Part shown: positions 7,660 to 13,709 of the stretch, piece by piece
Layout of the letters: every line of letters starts with the position of its first letter
Position numbering within the stretch: position 1 is the first letter of the stretch
Assembly: GCA_905215655.1 (NCBI GenBank)
Contig: CAJMQT010000051.1
Span: 1-13,709, forward strand
DNA: 13,709 nt
Reading direction: 5' to 3'
From: an uncultured bacterium
GTDB taxonomy: Bacteria; Bacteroidota; Bacteroidia; Bacteroidales; Bacteroidaceae
Position numbers and translations under genes: made by a program
Notes under the pieces: generated by a model
What the model was told of the DNA's origin: nothing
Databases searched by the model: none
What the model saw: the letters and a program-made list of their open reading frames with translations, nothing else

Positions 7660-8164
7660 GGGAGTGGAAAAGGAGTTAACGGAAGTTAGCTCGTTTCACT
7701 CGCGGAGTTAACAGACAATAGTTTGATGTCTAACAGCTTTACCGACATAATAGCATGGAAGGAGTCCCACAAATTCGTTCTTCTTGTTTACAATATTACT
7801 TCAACGTTTCCGGAAGAAGAGAAGTTTGGACTTTACTCACAATTCAGACGTGCGGCAATATCAATTCCGGCAAATATAGCCGAGGGATATAGAAAAATTG
7901 GAAAGGCTGACAAGTTGAGATTTTTAAACATATCACAAGGAAGTCTTGAAGAATGCAGATATTACATTATTCTTTCCAAAGACCTCGGATATATTGACGA
8001 ACAGACTTTTCAGCAACTATTTAACGCATTGGAAAGAACAAGCTGGTTTCTTAACTCATACGCAAAAGGAATAATAGACAATAATGCGATGAAAAAATAA
8101 AGCTAATGTCCGTTAACTCCGACTCGTGAAACGAGCTTACTCCCGTTAACTCCCGTTAACTCCC
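7660..8164. mobile_element. S23-carrying inverted-repeat element B (IVS-like)
   Basis: About 505 bp between etfA and the dehydrogenase. The left arm 7672-7721 and right arm 8103-8153 are inverted repeats with 43 of 51 aligned positions matching; an extra GGGAGTTAAC copy extends the right arm to 8164. Each arm has the plan GGAGTTAAC - hairpin CTCGTTTCACGAG (degenerate on the left) - CGGAGTTAAC-GACAnTAG. The ORF starts 4 nt inside the left arm and stops 2 nt before the right arm, so the element consists of arms plus gene. The design matches protein-coding intervening sequences known from 23S rRNA genes (terminal inverted repeats around one ORF of about 120 residues), but the location is a protein operon. 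Possible flanking duplication: ATAAACA at 7649-7655 and 8167-8173. Mobility is inferred. Confidence 0.65.
7726..8100 (+). CDS. Four-helix-bundle protein, S23 / 23S rRNA intervening-sequence family
   Basis: A 124-residue protein of the family known from ORFs inside 23S rRNA intervening sequences (TIGR02436/PF05635 type) and structurally related to the Avd accessory protein of diversity-generating retroelements. Hallmarks: W11, VYNITSTFPEEEKFGL (21-36), then SQFRRAAISIPANIAEGYRK (38-57) and FLNISQGSLEE (66-76). The predicted fold is four helices with no catalytic motif; family members form pentamers with basic surfaces that probably bind nucleic acid. The ATG at 7726 is chosen; a TTG at 7723 is one codon upstream. 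My hand count gives about 36% GC for 7741-8100 (129 of 360), against 57-60% in two counted 60-nt lines of the neighbouring dehydrogenase, a sign of separate origin. Its function at this site is unknown. Confidence 0.9.
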   Translation: MSNSFTDIIAWKESHKFVLLVYNITSTFPEEEKFGLYSQFRRAAISIPANIAEGYRKIGKADKLRFLNISQGSLEECRYYIILSKDLGYIDEQTFQQLFNALERTSWFLNSYAKGIIDNNAMKK

Positions 8165-8183
8165 ATATAAACAGAATTAAATT

Positions 8184-9908
8184 ATGGCAAACTATTATAC
8201 CGACCATCCGGAGCTTGAATTCCACCTTAACCATCCGCTGATGCAGCGAATTGTGGAATTGAAGGAACGCAACTTCGCAGACAAAGACGAATATCCGGAG
8301 GCGCCCGTTGACTATCAGGACGCAATAGAGAATTATAAAAGAGTGCTCGACATTACCGGCGACATCGCGGCTAACGTGCTCGAGCCGAACAGTGAGTCTG
8401 TTGACGAAGAGGGACCGCACCTCGTTGACGGACGAATGATTTACGCCGAGAAGACATACGAAAACCTCGACGTAACCCGCAAGGCAGGTCTTTGGGGCTT
8501 GTCGATGCCCCGTCGTTACGGCGGACTCAACATGCCGATTACTCCTTATTCAATGGCGTCTGAGGTGGTAGCTGCCGCCGACGCCGGTTTCCAGAACATC
8601 TGGAGCCTTCAAGACTGTATCGAGACGCTTTATGAGTTCGGCAGCGAGGAGCAGAGAAAGAAGTACATTCCGCGCGTTTGTGCCGGCGAGACGATGAGTA
8701 TGGACCTTACCGAGCCTGACGCCGGCTCCGACTTGCAGCGCGTCATGCTGAAAGCCACATACAGCGAGGAAGACGGTTGCTGGCTGCTCAACGGCGTCAA
8801 GCGTTTCATAACGAATGGAGATTCAGACATACACCTTGTCCTCGCACGTAGCGAAGCTGGCACAAAAGACGGTCGCGGACTGTCAATGTTCATTTATGAC
8901 AAAAACCAAGGCGGTGTAACAGTTCGCCACATCGAGCACAAACTCGGCATTCACGGCTCGCCGACATGTGAGCTTGTCTATAAAAACGCAAAAGCCGAGA
9001 TTTGCGGAAGCACCCGCTTGGGACTTATAAAATATGTCATGGCACTTATGAACGGCGCCCGTCTGGGCATCGCCGCACAGAGTGTGGGTGTCAGTCAGGC
9101 AGCTTACAACGAGGCTCTTGCTTACGCCAAGGACCGCAAACAGTTCGATCAGGCAATCGTTCACTTCCCCGCCGTTTACGATATGCTGTCCCGCATGAAG
9201 GCGAAACTTGACGCAGGACGCAGCATTCTGTATCAGACGGCGCGTTACGTCGACATCTACAAGGCATTGGAAGACATTTCAAACGAGCGCAAGCTCACGC
9301 CCGAAGAGCGTCAGGAGTTGAAGAAATACACCCGTCTTGCCGACGCATTCACTCCTCTTGCCAAGGGTATGAACTCAGAATATGCCAATCAGAACGCCTA
9401 CGACGCAATACAGGTGCACGGCGGTTCGGGCTTTATCATGGAGTACAAGAGCCAGCGTCTGTATCGCGACGCGCGCATCTTCTCTATCTACGAAGGCACG
9501 ACACAGCTCCAAGTGGTGGCCGCAATACGTTACATCACAAACGGAACGTACCTCGGAATGATAAAAGAGATGCTTGCAAACGAGGTCAGCGAAGAGCTGA
9601 AACCGTTGCAGATACGCGTCAGCAAGCTCGTCGAGACTTACGAACAGGCTGTCAACTACGTTAAGGAAACGGGCTGTCAGGAGACTCAAGACTTCCTTGC
9701 ACGCCGCCTGTACGAGATGACCGCCGACATAATCATGTCTCTCTTGATCATCGACGACGCCACACGCGCACCGGAACTCTTCACCAAGAGCGCCAACGTT
9801 TACGTCCGTCATGCCGAAGCCGAGGTAACAGGTCACGCAGCATACGTAAAGAATTTCATCTCGGAAGACCTCGTTAACTTCCGTGCAATGGAACAAACGG
9901 CAGAATAA
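8184..9908 (+). CDS. Acyl-CoA dehydrogenase family protein with C-terminal extension
   Basis: A 574-residue flavoenzyme that introduces or, with low-potential ETF, reduces a double bond next to an acyl-CoA thioester. After about 75 extra N-terminal residues come the N-terminal helical part, the middle beta domain with MDLTEPDAGSD (173-183) and GVKRFITNGD (204-213), and the C-terminal helical domain with NGARLGIAAQSVG (290-302) and YAKDRKQF (314-321). The catalytic base is probably E437 in IYEGTTQLQ. Residues from about 455 form an extra helical domain absent from 380-residue classical members, so it belongs to the long subgroup often found in Bacteroidales next to etfBA. The substrate cannot be read from the sequence. 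The last gene of the cluster, it begins 19 nt after element B. Confidence 0.93.
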   Translation: MANYYTDHPELEFHLNHPLMQRIVELKERNFADKDEYPEAPVDYQDAIENYKRVLDITGDIAANVLEPNSESVDEEGPHLVDGRMIYAEKTYENLDVTRKAGLWGLSMPRRYGGLNMPITPYSMASEVVAAADAGFQNIWSLQDCIETLYEFGSEEQRKKYIPRVCAGETMSMDLTEPDAGSDLQRVMLKATYSEEDGCWLLNGVKRFITNGDSDIHLVLARSEAGTKDGRGLSMFIYDKNQGGVTVRHIEHKLGIHGSPTCELVYKNAKAEICGSTRLGLIKYVMALMNGARLGIAAQSVGVSQAAYNEALAYAKDRKQFDQAIVHFPAVYDMLSRMKAKLDAGRSILYQTARYVDIYKALEDISNERKLTPEERQELKKYTRLADAFTPLAKGMNSEYANQNAYDAIQVHGGSGFIMEYKSQRLYRDARIFSIYEGTTQLQVVAAIRYITNGTYLGMIKEMLANEVSEELKPLQIRVSKLVETYEQAVNYVKETGCQETQDFLARRLYEMTADIIMSLLIIDDATRAPELFTKSANVYVRHAEAEVTGHAAYVKNFISEDLVNFRAMEQTAE

Positions 9909-9914
9909 AATTTT

Positions 9915-10104
9915 AGGAGTTAAGGAGTTAAAGGAGTTATCGCTCCCTACGGTCGCTAAGGAGTTAAGACAATAGCGTTGAGGAGTAAAGACTATGGCGT
10001 TGAGGAGTAAAGACAAAGGCGTTGAGAAGTCAAGCCACAACTTTTAGGCGATAACCATAAGACATACGTCTTAACTACTTTAACTTCTTAACTCCTTAAC
10101 TCCC
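9915..10104. repeat. ORF-less inverted-repeat element C after acd
   Basis: The outer arms share an exact 16-nt inverted repeat, GGAGTTAAGGAGTTAA at 9916-9931 and its complement at 10088-10103. The left arm repeats the plan of element B: GGAGTT, a hairpin-like 18 nt (CGCTCCCTACGGTCGC), then GGAGTTAAGACAATAG (9960-9974). The inner right end also reads GTTAAGACG on the minus strand. No S23 gene is inside; instead the core is a 22-nt tandem repeat. I see no gene in 9909-10207. Confidence 0.65.
9959..10040. repeat. 22-nt tandem repeat inside element C
   Basis: Three full units (9959-9980, 9981-10002, 10003-10024) and a partial fourth (10025-10040). Each has the form AGGAGTnAAGACnAnnGCGTTG, which is the inner end of the element arm copied in tandem. 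Confidence 0.8.
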
Positions 10105-10137
10105 AATCATTCAAACATCGTTGAGATGTTTAACATA

Positions 10138-10180
10138 AATAAAGGCGTTACAGTGAAGCAAACACGGTGACGCCTTTATT
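10138..10180. terminator. Bidirectional terminator between acd and the convergent gene
   Basis: Perfect 11-bp stem AATAAAGGCGT (10138-10148) / ACGCCTTTATT (10170-10180). The run TTTATTCTTTT follows on the plus strand, and an A-rich flank supplies the U-tract on the minus strand. It lies between the convergent ends of acd and the 10208-11263 gene. Confidence 0.8.
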
Positions 10181-10207
10181 CTTTTCCTACCTCAACCGAG
10201 ACCTGCG

Positions 10208-11263
10208 TTACATGCTTACGCCCTCCGGCTTGGTGGCTTGGGCGTCAAACTCGCGCCACGAACGGTATGTCCAGACAAGCGACTTGCTCTTTACCGTCTT
10301 GATATCGGCAAACTTAACTATCTTACAAGTACGCATGGCGCAAGGCCAACCGTTGTAAAAGAAGTTGTAATCTTCAAGCTGCGTGACCGTAACACCCGCG
10401 TTCAAGCTGTCTTGCAAGACCTTTCGAGTCTTGTCGGCGATGCTGTCTTGCAGCAACATTCCAAAGACATTGCCGACAAGTTCCACCGTTTCGTCGCGAG
10501 TAAGGCGTATTTCCGACTTGCCGCCGATGGTATAATCATCTTCAAAACTATAATCATCGTACGCCTCATAGCCTGCAAACACGGTCGTGACGGTAGAGTC
10601 TTTCTCGCTATCGTCAACCTTTGTGGTGCCGATATTAAAGACGTTGCCGTGCAAGCCGAAAAGCATTGATATCTCGTCGTAAGCCGACATAATGCCCTTT
10701 TCCGACGAATAAACAAGTTTAAGGAGTGTTTCATAACGCGCTCTCGGCATCACCGAGTCCAAACCCGGATTGACTTTGTACATCGAATCGAGCATCAGCG
10801 TAAAGCCGTCCTTCATCTTGTCGCGTATCTCTTTCCAGTTTTTAATGCCTGTAATGGTTCCCACGTCGTTGGTGGTGAACACCGCACGCGTCTCTTTAAA
10901 CATGTCGGTGAGAGTCTTCAACGTGTTTTTCGACACGTCGTCGCTCATCTCCCTGCCTCCGTACTCTGTTTTTCCGGGTATGAACTCGATTGTATAACCA
11001 TTTGAAGTAGAGTCCGTTACGACGAGCATAAACTCCTCGGTTTTCTCCTTGTCGTTCTTCAACGTGTCGGTGTCGTTCTTTATCTTGAACTCTTCCGAAA
11101 CGTAACGATACTTCATCGTATCGCCTTTGGCAAACCAGGCGATGACCGATATTGTCGAGTCAGACGAGGCATCATTGCCCGTTACACGCGCCGTGCGGTT
11201 GCCGGCAACGCCGAAACACACAATCATCGACACCAGAACAACAGTAAAAAGTCTTGCTTTCAT
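10208..11263 (-). CDS. Exported protein of unknown function
   Basis: 351 residues, not recognised. Residues 1-20 form a signal peptide (MKARLFTVVLVSMIVCFGVA), so it is probably periplasmic or outer-membrane associated. The mature part begins with a Ser/Thr/Asp-rich stretch, then WFAKGDTMKYRYVSEEFKI (43-61), alternating charged and beta-prone segments, an acidic patch YEAYDDYSFEDDY (232-244), and a C-terminal part with NGWPCAMRTCKI (304-315) and VWTYRSWREF (330-339). C308 and C313 could form a disulfide. The pattern 'KGDTMKYRY...' resembles large families of Bacteroidetes secreted beta-rich proteins of unknown function, but I cannot name one. It has its own promoter and is convergent with acd; it is not obviously linked to dacB. 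Confidence 0.85.
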   Translation of the reverse strand: MKARLFTVVLVSMIVCFGVAGNRTARVTGNDASSDSTISVIAWFAKGDTMKYRYVSEEFKIKNDTDTLKNDKEKTEEFMLVVTDSTSNGYTIEFIPGKTEYGGREMSDDVSKNTLKTLTDMFKETRAVFTTNDVGTITGIKNWKEIRDKMKDGFTLMLDSMYKVNPGLDSVMPRARYETLLKLVYSSEKGIMSAYDEISMLFGLHGNVFNIGTTKVDDSEKDSTVTTVFAGYEAYDDYSFEDDYTIGGKSEIRLTRDETVELVGNVFGMLLQDSIADKTRKVLQDSLNAGVTVTQLEDYNFFYNGWPCAMRTCKIVKFADIKTVKSKSLVWTYRSWREFDAQATKPEGVSM

Positions 11264-11348
11264 AATTTGAAAAGTTATATTCAGACATTATCTTTTTATG
11301 CGACAAAGCGCCGGCAGCACACCAAAGGCACTTCATTCACTATAATTG

Positions 11349-11378
11349 CAAAGATACGGACAAAAGGTTAAATACAAA
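11349..11378 (-). promoter_or_regulatory. Promoter for the 10208-11263 gene
   Basis: Minus-strand TATCTTTG (11356-11349) fits TAnnTTTG, with TTTG (11378-11375) 18 nt upstream. The leader to the ATG at 11263 is about 80 nt. Confidence 0.68.
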
Positions 11379-11469
11379 AAAAAAACGCAAAAGAATTTTA
11401 ATATTATTACGTTTTATTGCCTTTTATATGCTTTTTAGACATGAAAAATACATTAGACTTGAAATAAAG

Positions 11470-11555
11470 AGGAGTTAGTTTCAGGAGTCAAGACAAACGA
11501 TTGATGTGTATAAGCATTTGTCTTCACTCCTGAACTTCTGCACTTCTGTACTCCT
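11470..11555. repeat. Short inverted-repeat hairpin element D (downstream of dacB)
   Basis: A long hairpin with arms 11480-11497 and 11517-11534, 17 of 18 positions paired, around a 19-nt loop. The arms carry CAGGAGTCAAGACAAA and CAGGAGTGAAGACAAA, the same GGAGT-n-AAGACAA plan as the inner ends of elements B and C. Outside the stem, GGAGTTAG (11471-11478) faces TAGGAGTA on the other strand. The rest of 11264-11597 holds the promoter listed separately, an A-tract, and a direct repeat ACTTCTGTAC (11542-11551 and 11564-11573). No gene is seen. Confidence 0.62.
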
Positions 11556-11597
11556 AAATCAAAACTTCTGTACTTCCGTAAAGTACAATTCTTCCCT

Positions 11598-12887
11598 TTA
11601 CGGTCGGCAGAGAGCCTCGCAGACGCGATCCTGAAAGCGTCTGCCCGTCGAGGCGTGACGTATTCCCATGTTCATTATCGAGAAGCAGATGACGTGCCCG
11701 TTGGGTGCCGTAAGATACCCGGCAAGGGCGCTGACGCCCGTCACGGTGCCCGTTTTGGCGTGAACATTGCCACGCGCATACCCGTTTTTCATGCGGCTGC
11801 CGAGTGTTCCGTCCTCTCCGGCGATGGGCATCGACTCGTACAGATACGGATAGATGCGTGGCGAATGGTAAGCATATTTAAGAAAGGCGACTTCAAGTTC
11901 GGGTGACACATAATTGTAAAGAGACAGTCCACTACCGTCGGCGATGTAATACGAAGAGGTTTTGAAACCGAGGTCGGATATGAGACGGTTTACCTGCTGC
12001 CGTCCCGTCTTAGCCGTGGCAGGTCGCGACGGCGCCGCGTCAGACGCCATAAGGTAGAACAATGTCTCTGCATAGAGGTTGTCACTCTTCTTCATCAGGC
12101 GCGGCAGAATAGCCGTTACGGGGCGCGAGATGACGCAAAGCTCCTGTGCGTCGCGCGGCATGCGCCCCGTCCGCATGGTGCCTTCCACTACCACACCCGC
12201 CTTTGCCAGACGTTTTGCAAGCCTTTCGAGAAAATTGTTCTTGCCCGATACGAGCAGCGGCGAGAGCACGGGGTTGTCGTCGTCCCAGCACCATCCTTCG
12301 CCCAACAGCTTGTCGTCCTTCATCGTAAGGTCAGCACAAAGCGAGCCTTTTATCGTGTCGACGCCGAGGCGCAGTATGTCGTTGGCAAATGTTTCGAGGT
12401 CGTTTCCGTCGAACGCAGGGTCGAAACCGCCCTTGCACCACACGTCGCCATGTAGCACGCTGTCCCTCACCTCGCCCGTATAGGCAAGCCTCGTGCGGTA
12501 TTCATGGTCATGTCCGAGGCGGTCGAGTGCCGTAACGGAGACAATCATTTTCATCGTGCTTGCCGGTCGCAGGAGCTGTCTCTCGTTGTGGCGGTAGAGC
12601 ACCGAGTCGGCGGTAAGGTCGTAGACGAGCATTCCCACGGTTGAAGTCTCGAACATATCGGCAGTAAGAAGCTTGTCCAGACGTATGCGTATGCTCTCTT
12701 CCCAAGGCAGCTCGCGCTCTTCTATCAGCGTGTCTGCCTCCGCCGTGTCGGTCAGTAGGGTGTCCGTCCTCGCGTCATCTGTCATGCGCGGAGCAGCGCC
12801 GGCACCCCCGGCAAGCGTAATACAGGGCAGCGTAAGGAGCGCAAATACTGCCGGAAATAATATCTTTGTAAGTTTTATATCGTTCAT
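11598..12887 (-). CDS. dacB: D-alanyl-D-alanine carboxypeptidase/endopeptidase (PBP4, peptidase S13)
   Basis: A 429-residue periplasmic penicillin-binding protein that trims or cleaves peptidoglycan cross-links. A signal peptide covers about residues 1-26, followed by an Asp/Thr/Glu-rich linker to about 60. All three serine-peptidase motifs are present: STMK (110-113, nucleophile S110, K113), SDN (268-270) and KTG (378-380). The large insertion between the first two motifs (about 150-260) is the S13 family hallmark. The length is on the short side for the family (often 450-490). It lies 13 nt downstream of the PH-like gene on the same strand, so the two are probably cotranscribed from the promoter at 13361-13391. 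Confidence 0.94.
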   Translation of the reverse strand: MNDIKLTKILFPAVFALLTLPCITLAGGAGAAPRMTDDARTDTLLTDTAEADTLIEERELPWEESIRIRLDKLLTADMFETSTVGMLVYDLTADSVLYRHNERQLLRPASTMKMIVSVTALDRLGHDHEYRTRLAYTGEVRDSVLHGDVWCKGGFDPAFDGNDLETFANDILRLGVDTIKGSLCADLTMKDDKLLGEGWCWDDDNPVLSPLLVSGKNNFLERLAKRLAKAGVVVEGTMRTGRMPRDAQELCVISRPVTAILPRLMKKSDNLYAETLFYLMASDAAPSRPATAKTGRQQVNRLISDLGFKTSSYYIADGSGLSLYNYVSPELEVAFLKYAYHSPRIYPYLYESMPIAGEDGTLGSRMKNGYARGNVHAKTGTVTGVSALAGYLTAPNGHVICFSIMNMGIRHASTGRRFQDRVCEALCRP

Positions 12888-12900
12888 TTTAAATTCACAA

Positions 12901-13305
12901 TTATTGTTTCTCTACCGCCTCCTGCCGCCGTTTCAGCTCTCTTACGAACGCTTCCTCGTCAACGGGTTGCACGGCAATGATGTGCCCCGCGCCATATTCC
13001 AAGGCGACGAACCTTACAGGCAACAACTTGTGGCGCACCGTCTCGACACGTGTTATGTCGCCCACACGGACAACCGTCTGCCGTGAAAGGCGCCCGCGGT
13101 CGATGACGAGCATGCCGTCTGAGGTAAAGACGTAGACCGTGTGTACTATCCTTTCGACCATCAGCAGCGTTGCAATCATCAGCGCAAAACCTATCACCGC
13201 GTTAGCCGTGGTGCGGTTCCAAAGGAAGAACAGCGCTGCCGCCGCAACGATGATTACGGCGAGATAGCTGACCCACGTGGCACGATAATGAAAGGTTCGG
13301 TTCAT
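12901..13305 (-). CDS. Small membrane protein with bacterial PH-like domain
   Basis: 134 residues: two hydrophobic segments (about 11-29 and 35-51), then a beta-rich domain of about 70 residues (VYVFTSDGMLVIDRGRLSR at 57-75, IHTRVE-like strand at 84-90, FVALEYG at 99-105, IIAVQPVDEEAFVREL at 109-124) and a charged tail. The final YG...IIAVQPVDEEAFVREL strand-helix is typical of bacterial PH domains. It is an inner-membrane protein with the domain on the cytoplasmic side (inferred from topology). Function is unknown. The tight spacing to dacB suggests a shared role in the envelope or simply shared transcription. Confidence 0.85.
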   Translation of the reverse strand: MNRTFHYRATWVSYLAVIIVAAAALFFLWNRTTANAVIGFALMIATLLMVERIVHTVYVFTSDGMLVIDRGRLSRQTVVRVGDITRVETVRHKLLPVRFVALEYGAGHIIAVQPVDEEAFVRELKRRQEAVEKQ

Positions 13306-13360
13306 CTTTTACGGTTTTCGGTTAAGTAGCGGCGACAAGCGTAGCCACGGCTTACAACTG

Positions 13361-13391
13361 CAAAAGTAGCGAAAAACCGAGAACTATACAA
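13361..13391 (-). promoter_or_regulatory. Promoter for the PH-protein/dacB operon
   Basis: Minus-strand TACTTTTG (13368-13361) fits TAnnTTTG; TTG (13391-13389) lies 20 nt upstream. Immediately beyond is an inverted repeat ATAAAAGG (13393-13400) / CCTTTTAT (13412-13419). Confidence 0.62.
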
Positions 13392-13402
13392 GATAAAAGG
13401 TG

Positions 13403-13579
13403 GTGAAACGCCCTTTTATTTTTATTGCCGAGACACATCCTGCCTTATCGAAGACAGCGGAATTATTTGAAGATGACGATTACGAATGGTACAGGCAACA
13501 GAAATTTGCATCACGGCCGAAGCGTTGTTTCATCATGATTTTGGTAAAAAATCCACAACAAAAATATTTTTCATTTTAG
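13403..13579 (+). CDS. Possible small ORF, unsupported by homology
   Basis: An open frame of 58 codons from GTG 13403 (or 59 from GTG 13400) to TAG 13577-13579, in a region otherwise empty of genes. The peptide includes ALSKTAELFEDDDYEWYRQQ and ends in NPQQKYFSF. It looks more protein-like than most shadows, with an acidic-aromatic centre and a basic tail, but it lacks an ATG and a plus-strand promoter. It may be a fragment of an older gene. I cannot assign a function. Confidence 0.2.
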   Translation: MKRPFIFIAETHPALSKTAELFEDDDYEWYRQQKFASRPKRCFIMILVKNPQQKYFSF

Positions 13580-13599
13580 AAAAGTAACTGCTAACGGAT

Positions 13600-13636
13600 G
13601 TTAAGATACAAGTATATGAAACGCCATATACTTAAC
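13600..13636. repeat. Hairpin in the right-hand intergenic region
   Basis: Perfect 9-nt arms AAGTATATG (13610-13618) / CATATACTT (13625-13633) around AAACGC. An outer GTTAAG (13600-13605) / CTTAAC (13631-13636) gives an alternative pairing. It is too AT-rich, and has no T-tract, for a standard terminator; an operator or RNA hairpin for a gene beyond the window is possible. Confidence 0.4.
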
Positions 13637-13668
13637 ATTAATTCACCTTTGCAGGCATATTATAGTCG

Positions 13669-13709
13669 AAAAAACAAGTTTTTTCGCTCCAAAACCTTGC
13701 TTTTTTCAT
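13669..13709. repeat. 22-nt periodic palindromic array III (runs off the window)
   Basis: One full 22-nt unit (13669-13690) with the palindrome AAAAAACAAGTTTTTT and a following unit (13691-13709) cut by the window edge. The last 24 nt match array I (534-557) at 19 of 24 positions, including the shared TCCAAAA and TTTT-n-CAT anchors. Confidence 0.5.

Noticed and set aside
7726..8100. Avd of a diversity-generating retroelement
   Set aside because: The fold family is related, but there is no reverse transcriptase, template repeat or variable repeat nearby.
7660..8164. True 23S rRNA intervening sequence with flanking rRNA
   Set aside because: The flanks are the etfA stop and acd start; no rRNA sequence is present.
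13641..13651. Plus-strand promoter CACCTTTG near the right end
   Set aside because: It lacks the TA of the -7 consensus and has no TTTG at the proper distance upstream.

Overview
The window looks like chromosomal DNA of a Bacteroidales bacterium, most likely Prevotellaceae. Reasons: six promoters fit the Bacteroidetes -33 TTTG / -7 TAnnTTTG pattern, most with 17-20 nt spacers; Shine-Dalgarno sequences are weak or absent; and the proteins (RhaD, Cls, DnaG, META lipoprotein, EtfB/EtfA, long acyl-CoA dehydrogenase, PBP4) read like Bacteroidales versions. The genus is an inference.

Layout. 1-4141 is minus strand: the start of rhaD (cut by the window edge), cls and dnaG. 4142-4977 is a long non-coding region with divergent promoters for dnaG and a META-domain lipoprotein (4978-5421, +). 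After a strong terminator comes an electron-transfer cluster on the plus strand: etfB, etfA, a small four-helix-bundle (S23/23S rRNA intervening-sequence family) gene, and an acyl-CoA dehydrogenase. A bidirectional terminator at 10138-10180 separates it from minus-strand genes: an exported protein of unknown function, dacB (PBP4), and a two-TM PH-like protein that probably forms an operon with dacB. The last 400 bases are mostly non-coding.

How the genes work together. EtfB and EtfA form the flavin heterodimer that exchanges electrons with the acyl-CoA dehydrogenase. Cls, PBP4 and the PH protein belong to envelope metabolism. DnaG is replication housekeeping. RhaD is rhamnose catabolism.

The most interesting signal is in the spacers. 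The etfA-acd gap holds a roughly 505 bp element in which the S23-family ORF fills the space between about 50 nt terminal inverted repeats (43 of 51 aligned positions match). This is the architecture of a protein-coding 23S rRNA intervening sequence, but it sits in an mRNA operon. Three ORF-less elements of the same design lie at 6447-6608 (24 nt identical to the S23 element), 9915-10104 and 11470-11555. A second, unrelated family is a 22-nt periodic unit with a palindromic AAAAG...CCTTTT core, seen in three intergenic arrays (465-582, 4566-4631, 13669-13709). A third inverted repeat lies between dnaG and cls.
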